Notes: generated by a model not told the origin, from the sequence alone. 64,000 nucleotides of DNA from Nymphalis io (GCF_905147045.1 NC_065895.1:12095001-12159000); one strand, 5' to 3'. Counted from the first letter of the stretch, positions 34,053 through 44,890 are shown. Program-made: numbers and translations.

Positions 34053-34412
34053 ATAAAAATGTAACCGTAACCGTAACAGCCTGTGAATGTCCCACTGCTG
34101 GGCTAAGGGCCTCCTCTCCTCTTTTTGAGGAGAAGGTTTGGAGCTTATTCCACCACGCTGCTCCAATGCGGGTTGGTAGAATTCACATGTGGCAGAATTT
34201 CAGTGAAATTAGACACATGCAGGTTTCCTCACGATGTTTTCCTTCACCGTAAAGCACGAGATGAATTATAATCACAAATTAAGCACATGAAAATTCAGTG
34301 GTGCTTGCCCGGGTTTGAACCCACGATCATCGGTTAAGATTCACGCGTTCTTACCACCGGGCCATCTCGGCTTTTAAATTATATTATTTAAATTATATTT
34401 ATAAAAATGTAA
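34053..34412 (-). repeat. metulj SINE with (CCGTAA)n tail; duplication offset
   Basis: The element lies at 34,065-34,373. Its tail is CCGTAACCGTAACAGCC and its head reads GGGCCATCTCGGC on the plus strand. ATAAAAATGTAA occurs at 34,053-34,064 and 34,401-34,412. If that is the target-site duplication, 27 extra AT-rich bases (a TTAAATTATATTA tandem) lie between the head and the duplicate. Confidence 0.9.
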
Positions 34413-35562
34413 GTTTAATTAAAATAATTATTATAATTAATTGTGATGTTAGTCTTTGTCTCATTTACTAAATGATCCATTTACCGAACATTTTTTATGC
34501 GCCAATACTGAATTAAGTATATTAAATTAATGTAAATATGTAGCAAATAGTTATTGATATATATATGTTGGAAATGTTGAGCGAAGTTACAATTTATAAT
34601 TTATAGTGACGATCTTCAAAGGATTAATGAATATTAATTATTAAAGTCAACGGTAAGAAGTAAATTTTACCTGTTTTATAAAATACTTTTAAGATTGATA
34701 AATTTACAATATTTCTGATGAAACCAAAGATTTACATTCACAGTTATTAGGCGATATTGATTAAATTAAGCTGTTTTGTATTTACAGCACGATAATCGCT
34801 TTAATGTGCGATATCAGTACGTGCGCTGGATAATCGAATGTATTCAGCTCGGTATAATTTAATGACGCTATAAAATCGATTTACAATTGGATTAATCGCT
34901 ACGTAAATGCACTATCAAAGATTTTGTCTTGTCAAATTAATGTCTACCTAATGTGTACAGTGTATATATAAAGATTATTTCAACTTTGTATTACTAAGAT
35001 ATAAAGATTAAAAAGTTACAAAACAATATTATATTACAAGCAATTGAAATCTGATCAGAATTGAGTTTGAAATCGCGTTTGACGATCTTGCGCGATGTTG
35101 GAGCAATTTCTCAGTACGGTAATTAACGAAGTTTAGTTCCATTTTCAAATTTACGGTGCCGGTAATCAGGACGATGTCATTGGATCGCGATAAGCGTTCT
35201 TCCGATTGGTCGATGGGCCGTAACTGTTCGAAATTCGAACTTTGGGATTTACGGCTCGGAGACCGTTATAGATTCGACCCAATTTGCTAGGGACCTGGGT
35301 GTTTGGAAATTGAATTTTTTCCACCTATTTTCGTATCTTTTAAGTAAATTGGTTTTGTATAAGTGGATTTGAACTTTTGTTATAGTTAAATGATTGTCAG
35401 AAATAGACTAACTTCAGTAAAGTTATCTACGAAAAGAACTCTTATAATCGTGACTTGTTTAGCTACTTCCTTAGATAAAAGCTTATGCCATGATGTGTTA
35501 AGAAAAGAAAGACGAATAAATATAAATAAATTATTCGGAATCTATGCTAAATTGTACATTAC
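34413..35562. other. unique stretch next to the coiled-coil exon
   Basis: The block 34,780-34,920 has homeodomain-type words (TTACAATTGGATTAATCGC). The block 35,050-35,300 is GC-balanced and holds a 15-base near-palindrome GTTCGAAATTCGAAC at about 35,227. On the minus strand this would be intron downstream of the exon ending at 35,563. Confidence 0.35.
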
Positions 35563-35699
35563 CTGGCAATCTCTCGCTGTGCTGCATGCAGCTTGCCTGC
35601 GAGCCGCGATGCATCAGCTTCGGCGGCGCGCGCCCGCGCCTCCCAATCGCCGCGCGCGCGCCTCTCGCGCTCCGCATCGTTGCGCGCCGCACCCTCGCG
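35563..35699 (-). CDS. internal exon of a coiled-coil protein
   Basis: A 137-base minus-strand exon stands out by its roughly 70% GC and dense CpG. The acceptor is TTTGTTTGCAG and the donor GCCAG|GTAATG. It starts on a codon boundary and leaves two bases over. The 45 codons read REGAARNDAERERRARGDWE, ARARAAEADASRLAGKLHAA, QREIA. There is no proline; the protein is rich in A, R, E and D with heptad-like spacing of A and L, so it should form a helical coiled coil. The family cannot be told from this alone. Many cytoskeletal and scaffold proteins have such segments. Codon use (GCG, CGC, GAG) is far more GC-rich than anything else in the window. The plus-strand 107-codon frame over the same bases is its antisense shadow. 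The leftover AG could join the single leading base of the BRCT-like exon at 4,705-4,836, but that link is only phase compatibility. Confidence 0.72.
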
Positions 35700-35943
35700 C
35701 TGCAAACAAATGACATATTTTATTACTATATAAAAACACATTTGTTTGTTACATTTCGTTTAAGTTTTTCTCAGTTAATCTTTAACGTTTTGCTAAGTTT
35801 TATTTACATTGCCGATGATACATTGGCAAAAAATTATATAATATTTAAATTAATTTTATTACACCTTTTATCTCAGTGGATTTAACGGGATCACATCATA
35901 TTCATCTCCTTACAATTTTATTGAACGTCAAGCAGCTTATCTT

Positions 35944-36069
35944 TTATGTTCTTTGAACAGTGAAAGCCATATCCGAGTCTGCAACCGACGGTGCGGAACC
36001 ATCGTATATTATCGTCAAACCCGATAAAAATCCAATTTCGCTGTGTCGTCCACTTGCAGCGTCACTTGT
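35944..36069 (-). CDS. weak candidate terminal exon
   Basis: The acceptor TTTTCCTCTGTAG has a good pyrimidine tract. It is followed by 41 open codons (TSDAASGRHSEIGFLSGLTI, IYDGSAPSVADSDMAFTVQR, T) to TAA 35,944-35,946. The block is about 46% GC. If real it would end a transcript only 245 bases before the coiled-coil exon on the same strand, which fits poorly with one gene, and an opposite-strand frame is also open. No donor-quality GT lies inside. Possibly a repeat remnant. Confidence 0.18.
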   Translation of the reverse strand, partial: TSDAASGRHSEIGFLSGLTIIYDGSAPSVADSDMAFTVQRT

Positions 36070-36116
36070 CTACAGAGGAAAACCGTCGACACATGTCGGT
36101 ATTTAAACAAACCCTT

Positions 36117-36120
<4 letters not shown>

Positions 36121-36147
<27 letters not shown>
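36121..36147. repeat. AT microsatellite
   Basis: Thirteen AT units. Confidence 0.95.
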
Positions 36148-36150
<3 letters not shown>

Positions 36151-36459
36151 TTTCAAAAATTTTACCCATAGGGTTGTTTTATAAAGGGTATGAAAGTTTA
36201 TAGAAGATCCTCCATATTTGAAGGAAGAGCTAGGAAATTGGGATTTGGCTATTCTGAATTAGAGCGCTAGTATATACATATACTCAAAGACTATCAAAGT
36301 ACATGATATCACTACACAATAAATACTATTATTATTTAATTGAATTTAATATTCTCTTAGTTTTAAACAACGACAGAGTTAAAAAAAATAGTTCACCACT
36401 TTTCAGAAATAATAATAATAATATCCTGGGACATTTTTCACACGGCCATCTGATCCCAA

Positions 36460-36682
36460 ATTAAGCTTGTACAAAGCTTGTGCTATGGAAACCAAACAAC
36501 TGATATACTACATACACTACATTTCTTTTGTAAATACATACTTATATAGAAATTACACCCAGACTCAGGACAAACAGACATGTTCATGCACACAAATGTC
36601 TGTCCTGGTGGGAATCAAACCCACAACCTTCGGCGTGAAAAGGCAAGTATCTACCAACCACGCCAACCGGCTCGTCAAAAAA
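36460..36682 (-). repeat. SINE D, tRNA-derived
   Basis: On the minus strand the head GACGAGCCGGTTGGCGTGGT continues to AGGTTGTGGGTTTGATTCCC (B box with one change), then ACCAGGACAGACATTTGTGT and CTGAGTCTGGGTGTAATTTC. It ends in TATAAGTATGTATTTACAAA. The tRNA-like part resembles tRNA-Glu, with anticodon-loop region CTTTTCACG. The second copy is at 52,050. Confidence 0.82.
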
Positions 36683-38624
36683 TAACCATAACGTCAAAAA
36701 AAAAAGAAATAACCCACTCATTGAGATATTAGTCATGTTATAAGGCTAATATAAGCTCGTTTTATTACTTAAGTATCTATATACATACGAAACGATTCAC
36801 ACAGTGAATTATGTAGCTAAAATTGCCATTAATGGTAGGAGTTTAACACAATTATTATCCCAGTAATGCTCACGTTTAATGGGCAAAACAAACGTTCGCT
36901 ACAGCGATACCGCGATTTACCTGCTGTTTAGTTAAGCGAAGATTTTATCTCGTTTTCAAGTGAGAAGCGTAAATTCAGAAAAAGTAATATTGAATTTTTG
37001 TAGCGTGAAATTATGTAATAAAGCTTAAGTGTCTCACACTTGGCTCTTAAAGGCAAAGTTCTCTTATCTCCAAAATAAGTTTTATATCTTATTCCATAGC
37101 TATGTTCTAAAGCGTGGGATGCACTGGCTCAATTTCATCCAACACATGCTTTTTTCAACACTGTTTGGCCTTCACTGCCAAGAACTTGATTTACAAACAT
37201 AAATTCATGACGAATCAAAATTGTCATCATCATGACTTACTTTAATAATAGGTCAAGATATCGCTTCAAAGATTATTGCAACGACATTTAGAAACACGCT
37301 ACAGGCTATGGATTACAATGGCTTCTTAGCTCGCTTCCTAGCTTAAAGTTTGATGAAGTTTTAATTGAAAATTAGCCTTGGCGGTGTCTTGGCTTCAGTT
37401 CATTTGGCCCCAGTAGACCGGTAAATGAAATATATTTTTGGTCGTCCAAGTTATTGAAAAAGGAAAGCGATGTAGTTGCTACGGTGAAATTGCTTTTTAT
37501 ACGATAAGATAAATCTTATTTTTTTTTTAATATATATTTATTTATTTATTTTGAGAAACATAAATCATAATATATATAATACATAAACATTTGGTAACAA
37601 AATAAGTCTCACATAAGCCAACAAAGTTTCCAATTTCATATAAAACATGGAGTGAACCTAACAATAACAAATCATTTAACAATTAATTAATATATATAAA
37701 GTAAACCATTAAAAGTTATTTAAAAAGCAGAACAAAAAAAAAACGATAAGAATATTAATGACAAATACAGTTTTTTAAGGCTTCCAAGAACTTAAATGAA
37801 TTTTTGTTAAAGTTATCTATATTAGTGTAGCGTTTATTATAATTGTCACATGGACTTACCAAATCTATGGTGTGGTAATCTATGCTCTTACCAAATATCG
37901 TATACAAAGCCGTTTAAAAACGGCTTTGTTTGTGAAGAACATAGTAAATACGCGTTAATCATTTATTAATTGATATCAAATTAATATTAAGATCGTATCA
38001 TGTATATTAAATAAAGTTATATATGTTTATGTAATCAAAGAAAAATAAATTCGAAAATTTTAATTTAAAAACGTAAGTTTAATTATGGCAAAATTTACAG
38101 ACTTAATTATATTATATACATATGTCAATATATATTAATTGATTACAAGATAACTATCATAATTCTTTGTTGGAATACGTTAAAATAATTTGACATGTTA
38201 TTCTTAATTATCAAAAATATGAAAACATGTCATTTATAAAAAATACAACAGCATTTTACAGTTCAACATCGTTTTTTCATAAAACCAAAATGACTCGCGT
38301 GAAGATGTCAAATAACTCTCAAGTTCCCACATTATGGCTCGTTTACTTCCGATGGAAAAGGTTCTAATATTATTGTTTTTCTTAATCAAAAACTAATGAA
38401 GCACTTCGTCGAAATCGTCCAATACTTCACACCTGTCAAGCTGTCAACTGTCAAGTTGACGTTAACAGGGGGGGTGACACGCCTTTGAAAGAGTCGTCTA
38501 AATGTAGCATGTTTAATATTATTGAGAGAAACATTTAAAACATTATTCTTTGGACGTAATATTTTATTTTATTGTTAACTTTTATGTATTATTATAAAAA
38601 AAAACTAAATTCAGTTTACTTTAT
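36683..38624. other. long unique stretch
   Basis: The blocks 36,820-36,970 and 37,080-37,440 are balanced in composition without splice-flanked frames. A hairpin lies at 37,904-37,929: ACAAAGCCGTTT, two bases, then its exact complement. At 38,434-38,460 four TGTCA/TTGAC words are packed in 27 bases. Confidence 0.35.
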
Positions 38625-38790
38625 ATAACTTGGTTACCTGGAAGAGATCGCTATGTTGCGATAAGGTCGCCAAAGTTGTATGCTACTTTTATTTAGGCTG
38701 TATCCATGTTTTGTATTTTTTTTCTCTTTGTGGTGTAAAGTATGAAAGTAAATGTAAAGTATATATATATTATTGTAATTATTATTTTTG
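38625..38790 (+). mobile_element. LINE 3' tail with small stem-loop
   Basis: GGTTACCTGGAAGAGATCGC, TATGTTGCGATAAGGTCGCC, TTTTGTATTTTTTTTCTC and GTGGTGTAAAG follow the 3' tail of a common lepidopteran LINE, whose stem ATCGC..GCGAT is kept. The coding part is absent. The 67-codon frame here is part of it. Confidence 0.55.
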
Positions 38791-39889
38791 TATTTATTTA
38801 CAATATTATTTTGATGAGCAAATGTCTTTATGATAAAGCCTAATCAAAAGAAAATCGTAACAAAGAAGTCTTGTTCAAAATATTTCAATCTATTTTTATA
38901 AATATCTCTGAAAGATTATCAAGTATCTCCTTGCTAAGGTTTTGTTGATTGATAGCGTTGTCTCAGAATAACGAGATTTTCTTATTTTAATAAACAAAAC
39001 CATTTATTAAGTCAGAAATTATACTTGAGACCCGTTGGAATGATTTATTAATGTTTATATTACTTATATTTTTAAATATTGTGAAGGACAGAAAAAATAA
39101 TGGCGTGCAATAAGATATATCATTCTTTCATTTTAATTTTAAAAATTTAATTTTCTACACTTTTTGTTTACATACCTAGTATGTAGTAAATATAAAACGA
39201 AGTGGATGCGATCGTTTGTTTTAATAAGCGTATGTATGGAGTAAAATTTGTCATATAAAAAGGTTTTAATGAACTTATTGTATAATAAGAAGCTGTATTG
39301 ATGACCTAAATTAACAATTGTTAAATATTTAATGTCATCATCAATATAAATGTATAGAATTCGATGAGAGTTTAGTGTATTTCAAAGGACAACATTTGCA
39401 AAGAATAAACAAGTTTGTATGTAAATTTGAGAACGCGTGACAACGCTAATCGTTTCTAAACTTCTAGTAAAGTCGCTTACAGAGTTACCCAGAGAACTTC
39501 ACCCTCCTTAATTCCTGTCCAAATAAATGCAATGACAAACTCCCAAAGACTTGGTTTGTTTAGGCGTTAGGTATTTAACGTTCCCCCAAAAGATACAAAG
39601 CGAACATACAAACATACTTGACAAATATTAGACTAAAATTTACACTCGAACCCTGTTTTTTATTACTAGTACTTTAAAAAAATAAATAAAAACGGCGACA
39701 ACTTAAAAAGGGGCTCTGTTTAACTGTGTGTTTGTATATTTTTAATATCGGAAATAAACAATAGAATAAACAAATAAATATATTATATTATAGTTTCTCG
39801 TAATGAAAAAGTCTCACGAAGACTGAATTTTCATTTAGCGAATTTAAATTATAGCCTTAGTCCATCCAATTCATCATTTTCCTTGTAAA
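38791..39889. other. AT-rich stretch
   Basis: A small balanced patch at 39,420-39,600; otherwise nothing seen. Confidence 0.4.
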
Positions 39890-40005
39890 GGATATGATGA
39901 CGTCATTGATCAAACAATGACTTGCGATTGGCCGAAACGCCGCCACGTGACCGGCACGCGCCATCTTTAGCCGCCAAATTAGATAGGGGATCCTTTATAA
40001 CATAA
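39890..40005. promoter_or_regulatory. candidate promoter: CRE, CCAAT, E-box, GCCATCTT, TATA-like
   Basis: In 115 bases there are a palindromic CRE TGACGTCA (39,898-39,905), an inverted CCAAT box ATTGG (39,927-39,931), an E-box CACGTG (39,944-39,949), GCCATCTT (39,960-39,967, Pho/YY1-type) and TTTATAA (39,994-40,000). The middle part is GC-rich with several CpGs (GCCGAAACGCCGCCACGTGA). These sites bind CREB, NF-Y, bHLH-ZIP and Pho-class factors. Direction and gene are unknown. On the plus strand the first 60 bases downstream of the TATA word hold no exon I can recognise. Confidence 0.42.
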
Positions 40006-40139
40006 AAAGAGAAATTTACATAATGTACTGCTAAAATGCACATGTTAATTGGGTATAATCAAAGGATCCCTGTTACATGTCCGATTAGGCAACCTTAGGA
40101 TATTAATCGTAAATTGCCTATAATCTCATGATGATGACG

Positions 40140-40345
40140 ATGACGCTTATGTCCCGTCTACATTCTCGGAGCAAATTCCTTCGAAAATCGTGAAACGCAA
40201 GATGGTTTGGATGCAGGCCGTCCGTCAGAGCGTCACAGTAGCATGTGCAAGCAATCCCGTGGCGCTCCCCGTTAAGACGGAAAGGGTACCGCTAGTTTTT
40301 TAGTGGGTATTTACGGCGAGCCCCACATACCCCCCACTGTTCCCT
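40140..40345. mobile_element. GC-rich transposon remnant, class unknown
   Basis: TCTCGGAGCAAATTCCTTCG, GCAGGCCGTCCGTCAGAGCG, GGCGCTCCCCGTTAAGACGG, GGGTACCGCTAGTTTTTTAG and CGAGCCCCACATACCCCCCA form a sharply bounded GC-rich block with no full open frame. The style fits a worn LINE 3' end. Confidence 0.4.
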
Positions 40346-40429
40346 GTAAAAATGGCAAGGATAAAATAATATATAGTAATGTTACCAATAACAAAACCCG
40401 CAGTATCACCTGCGTGAGGGGAGGACAGT

Positions 40430-40560
40430 TGTTAGGTATAAAAAATAATCTAAAGCCTAAACTTTTTCATGGGGATTAAGCTTGGTAGATATCAAATATA
40501 GAAATCGATTCAGAATCCATAAAACCGTAACAGACAAACAGACTGAGGATATATAATGGC
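40430..40560 (+). mobile_element. dispersed repeat tail
   Basis: AATCTAAAGCCTAAACTTTT, ATCGATTCAGAATCCATAAA and ACCGTAACAGACAAACAGAC have the form of a non-LTR element tail. No coding part. Confidence 0.4.
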
Positions 40561-40835
40561 ATAATATCTTCACTAAGACTATTGCAAAAATCAATTTTAT
40601 TTTTATTATTATTAATCACAATATTTTAATCACCCCTATGTTAAACGCAAAAAAGTGAGTCATCCCTTACACCCTATTCTATCGAACATTGCATTATAAC
40701 TCCCAGATTCCCTTCAGGATTATACATAAATAAATAAACATGAACCACTTGCTTTATACTTGTATTCTATATATATTTATAATAATTTAATAACATAGTA
40801 ACGTGCAATATTGAGACAACAACAAACATTATAAA

Positions 40836-41050
40836 GATGTAAGTTTGTTTGTGTATTTTTTTGGTTTCACGAATTAACTACTAAACAGATTGATATAGAA
40901 CTTTCATATTATTTTAGTTAATAGTTTCAAGTCAGATATAGCGCTATCTTGTATGTTAAATATTTTTGGAGATATAGCTTAATATGCTAATGTAGTCGGA
41001 GAGACAATTGACGGACCCTAGGTCCGTGGAAGCGAACGCTGCTAAAACTA
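40836..41050 (+). mobile_element. degenerate dispersed repeat
   Basis: GTTTGTTTGTGTATTTTTTT, CACGAATTAACTACTAAACA, GATATAGCGCTATCTTGTAT and ACGGACCCTAGGTCCGTGGA (an inverted 7-base pair) follow a pattern common in lepidopteran RTE- or Helitron-like repeats. Heavily mutated. Confidence 0.35.
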
Positions 41051-41452
41051 TATAAAACATAAAAATTTGAAAGAGAGAGAGATATTCGTATGTCGCTAAA
41101 AAGACTAAAGAAAATTATATAAAAATAAAAACTGTAGGTATATAATAAAATTACGCATAATTCATTCGCATAATGTATTCTAAAAATTTTAAGGTACCAT
41201 AATTTTGAGAATAATTTATTAGCCTAAGCCTATTTATCAATTTAAAAACTTGAATATTTCGAAATATTTAATATATTGTAAGAAGTATACTATATATTGT
41301 AGGAAGTATATAAGTACTTTTTACATAACATTCGCTGAATAGTACTATCTTAAACGAAAACTATATTATTAAAAAAAAAGTTTCTCGAATAAATTATATG
41401 TATTTGTAATGCTTGTCAATAAAATTAGATCTTTTTTATCTGTAACTTTCAG

Positions 41453-41582
41453 TACAGTTGGAAGCAACAACAGACGCAATCATCAGAATGATATTAGATG
41501 GGATTCAAGTCAAGCGAAATATTGGAATCCAAATGTTCAGGCACTGGAAATGCAATCACAGCCATTGAAAACACGAATATAA
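41453..41582 (+). CDS. candidate terminal exon, product unknown
   Basis: A strong acceptor (CTTTTTTATCTGTAACTTTCAG) ends at 41,452. After one base the frame is open for 42 codons to TAA 41,580-41,582: TVGSNNRRNHQNDIRWDSSQ, AKYWNPNVQALEMQSQPLKT, RI. The residue mix (two W, many Q and N, P) is unlike random AT-rich translation, and the block is about 42% GC. AATAAA at 41,898-41,903 could end the transcript. A second frame is open for most of the block (QLEATTDAIIRMILDGIQVK...), so the choice rests on reaching the later stop. No domain is visible; it reads as a flexible C-terminal tail. Confidence 0.38.
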
Positions 41583-42802
41583 TCCATTGGTAATTTATAT
41601 TTGATTGTCGATGACGTTACTATCACTAATATTCCTAGCATTAGTGTACAATATTCAACATTATTATATTCATGTAGTTTGCGTGTTTTTTGATTAAAAT
41701 AATATTAAAATTCTTAATTTTAAGTATGGTATTAAGTGTTCATTAAATGAGAGACTGGCTGATTGGAAAAGTTGACATAACCAAAAAAAAACAAAAGAGG
41801 GTTCATTGTTGCATATCATGTACACTTTTTATAGTGATTAGAATTTTTATTAAAATGTCAATATATAAACGCTAAATATTTGATTGCTAGTCAAAGTAAT
41901 AAAGTGTATTCTTATAAAAAGAATTAAAGTGAAAGTTAAAACTGACATCAGATTAAATTTAATATTTATATTTAAAAAAAATGATTTTTTTTTTAATTTT
42001 TTTTACATAAAACCACCACATTAACTTGAACATGAACTTAGTGTTTTTGTAAAGGCCCGCCAAAATCTCCGTCCCTAATTCCATAGATAAAAAATCCTAA
42101 CATTAACATTCAATACCACGACAAATAAAAAAATATTGGTTTGAAATTTAAAATAATAACAATTATAAAATACAACATTTACAGATTATTATAATTTTAA
42201 CTTAGTATTCAAATCGTGTTTCTGAGCCAGGGTATTTCAATTCGGGTTCTCCGTTTCCTGATATCGAAGTAGTAATCGATGTAAACGCTTGTAGTGAATA
42301 ATATTCAAGGCATTGAGCCATCGGTTAGCGAATGGCTATTGATACCAACACGATACTACGCTTCAACCTTTGATTGGACCGAATGGCTAATCAATGTAGA
42401 TTTGAATTAACGGTTGACTGGTGTTAGGTAATAATCGGTATAATTGTATTTGGTATTATAATTGACGAAAATTATGTAACCTTGTTAAGGTATTATAATT
42501 CGTTTCATTAATTTTGACAAAGTTGTTTTATATAAAAGTTTTTATTAAAGAAAAATTGATGATATATTCATTTACAAAAATTTGCAATTATCAGAAAATA
42601 TTTAATAATAACTCTTAAATAGTAAGATTAGTATGTATTTGTAACGTCTATACTGTGTAGTATATAATTATTATTAAGGTGGATGGTTTAAATAATGGAT
42701 CGACGTCACCTGATTTCCTAAAAAGAACCTTTTCTGAGTAATATTGGTAGTTTGACGTAACAACAAAGTTGGAAATGGTAAGGAATAAATATTTTCGTTA
42801 TT
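41583..42802. other. AT-rich stretch, possible 3' untranslated region then unique sequence
   Basis: The first 320 bases could be 3' untranslated sequence. At 42,230-42,440 a balanced patch contains CCTTTGATTGG, a TCF/Pangolin-type word, and several TAATC/AATTA words. Confidence 0.3.
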
Positions 42803-43157
42803 ATTGCCTCACTGGTCCAGTGGCTTGATGTAAGGCCGCAGACCCGGAGGTCCTGGGTTCAATTCCCAGGTCGGACCAATAAAAAGTTACTGTGTTTTTT
42901 TTCTGTCAGAAAATTCTCAGTAGCAGCCCGGAGTCTGGAAGTTGGAAGTGTGTACACTACCGTGCCTCGGAAAGCACGTAAAGCTGTTGGTCCTGCGTCT
43001 GAACTCTTTCCGGTTGTGTCGGATTGCCGTCCCATCGGATTATGAGAGTTAAGGAAAAGAGAGTGCATCTGTGTTTGCGCACACACTTGTGCACTATAAT
43101 ATCTCCTGCGTAGTTGACTAATCTCTCTTGAGATTGGCCGCCGTGGCCGAAATCGGT
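42803..43157 (+). repeat. SINE C, full length
   Basis: The best SINE C copy. A box TGGTCCAGTGG, B box GGTTCAATTCC, body CAGAAAATTCTCAGTAGCAG, CCCGGAGTCTGGAAGTTGGA, and 3' end AGATTGGCCGCCGTGGCCGA. Confidence 0.92.
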
Positions 43158-43576
43158 CTGGAGTATTATTTATATATACTATTTCTTATTTATCATCACC
43201 TGTTTGTAAGTTTGGATCAAATCTCAAAACTAAATTTTAAACCATCCAGATGTAACTGATTACTAAATAATTTTTGTTACAATGCAATAAATTACTTAAT
43301 AATGTAATTTGTACAGCAATGCCGCTCAGAAAATGATTTCGGGAACATATAACATTTAATATTTTTTTATATTATACGAATATTTCAGAAACTTATTATT
43401 TATTTTTTACAAAATACTAGAAAACTCCGTCGATCTAGAGCTCAAACAGATATACAAGCATCAATTTTTATATATAAGATATGTATGACAATACGGGAGG
43501 GTTCGTCAGAATCAATCAGCTAAACGGCTAATCTACTATGACCCGAACAAAGCCAATGGTCGTCAGACCCGTCCGT
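43158..43576. other. AT-rich spacer
   Basis: Unique; nothing seen until the balanced patch beginning near 43,495. Confidence 0.4.
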
Positions 43577-43699
43577 TTAATTGTATTGAAAACGTTCAGA
43601 TACTGGATCTGATAGGTGTGTTACAGACGATTGTAAGCGGGAGATGTGTAATGAATCCACGTCCCAATTAGAATAATTTGACAAAACTTTATCACCCAT
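43577..43699 (-). CDS. candidate small open frame, 40 residues
   Basis: ATG (43,697-43,699) in the context TTACATGGG opens MGDKVLSNYSNWDVDSLHIS, then RLQSSVTHLSDPVSERFQYN and TAA. An in-frame upstream ATG extends it to 64 residues with a more AT-rich, less protein-like start. The composition of the 40-residue part is balanced and hydrophilic. No signal peptide, membrane segment or domain. It may be a terminal exon piece, a small peptide or a relic. Confidence 0.22.
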   Translation of the reverse strand: MGDKVLSNYSNWDVDSLHISRLQSSVTHLSDPVSERFQYN

Positions 43700-43837
43700 G
43701 TAAATATACATCGTATTGCATTTATAATCATTTTTTTTAGAAGTATAATTACGAGGGTAACGATAGTTCATTAATACATACTAGTTATATTTACAATTTC
43801 AATGCACTTTTATTTACAATTAATAAAAAACAGACAT

Positions 43838-44056
43838 TAACAGCCTGTAAATGTCCTACAGCTGGGCTTATGATGCTTGCCTTTGCAAAGAATGTTTGGA
43901 GCTTACTCCACCACGCCACTCCAAATCGGTTGAATTTCCTTCACTAACGAACACGAAGCAATTAAGCACATGTATATATCGTAGTTATTGCCTGGGTTTG
44001 AATCCGGAATCGACAGTTAAGATTCACGTGTTCTAACCATTGTGTTATTTCGGCTA
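43838..44056 (-). repeat. metulj SINE with internal deletion, diverged
   Basis: CAGCCTGTAAATGTCCTACA, GGAGCTTACTCCACCACGCC, AAGCAATTAAGCACATGTAT and TTGCCTGGGTTTGAATCCGG are in order. About 90 internal bases are missing. Confidence 0.8.
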
Positions 44057-44269
44057 GAATTTCTTTTTTTAAACTTTTTAGGCTTTTATAGATTCTTATA
44101 TGCACCATCATATTACATTAAGGAATTGCAATGTTACCGAGAAGAACCGATTTAGTTATATATGTTTATTAAATTAATATTAATCCTGCGTGAGCATTAA
44201 CGAATACAAGTATTTTATTAGATATATATTATTTGTTTTTTGGTTCCTGATTTTTAAGAGAGATTTATG

Positions 44270-44515
44270 CAATACGCATTTCAAAAGCTTTGCTGAACTG
44301 ATCACGTGGATATTGAGCGAAGTTCATGAGTTTAAATCAATGATCAGTCAATGATTGGAAGGTTTTAGCTCAAACGTAAATTTAGTTTTGTTTGTATTGA
44401 TTCATCTCGTGCTCAGCGGTGGTGGGATATATCGTAAGGAAATATTTGTATCGAATGCCATGCACTATATTTTGGCACCATAAACATGAACAGCATGGTG
44501 AAAAGGGGTTTTAAT
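44270..44515 (+). repeat. very degenerate metulj-like copy
   Basis: ATTGATTCATCTCGTGCTCA, GATATATCGTAAGGAAATAT and AACATGAACAGCATGGTGAA follow the metulj body order. The head is barely visible (ATCACGTGGATATTGAGC). Confidence 0.4.
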
Positions 44516-44534
44516 CTAATTCTGATTACTTAAC

Positions 44535-44785
44535 CTTTTTTAATGTTATATGTTGGCGGACGGTAAGTGGTCCATTGCTCATAGACATTGGCGCTGTAAG
44601 AAATATCAACCATTCCTTATATCGCCAACGAGCCACTAGTCTTGGTAGCTAAGATGTTAAGTATGTTGTTACACTGGTTCACTCACCCTGCAAACCAGAA
44701 CATAACAAGATTGTTATTTAGCAGTAGATTATCTGATGTATGGGTGGTACCTACCCAGACGGGCTTGCACAGAGCTCTACCACCT
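44535..44785 (-). repeat. SINE B, near full length
   Basis: GTTGGCGGACGGTAAGTGGT, CGCTGTAAGAAATATCAACC, ACACTGGTTCACTCACCCTG and CTACCCAGACGGGCTTGCAC give a minus-strand copy with both ends. Confidence 0.88.
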
Positions 44786-44890
44786 AATATTCTAAAATAC
44801 CATTACAAAAGGCAATGTAAAACTAGAAAATACACATAGTTGGGCAACAAAAAATTCTTAAATGTTTTTTTAGTAGAAATATACTATAAC

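Noticed and set aside
35390..35713. 107-codon plus-strand frame rich in R, A and P
   Set aside because: It is the antisense of the coiled-coil exon; the composition is simply the complement of GC-rich codons.
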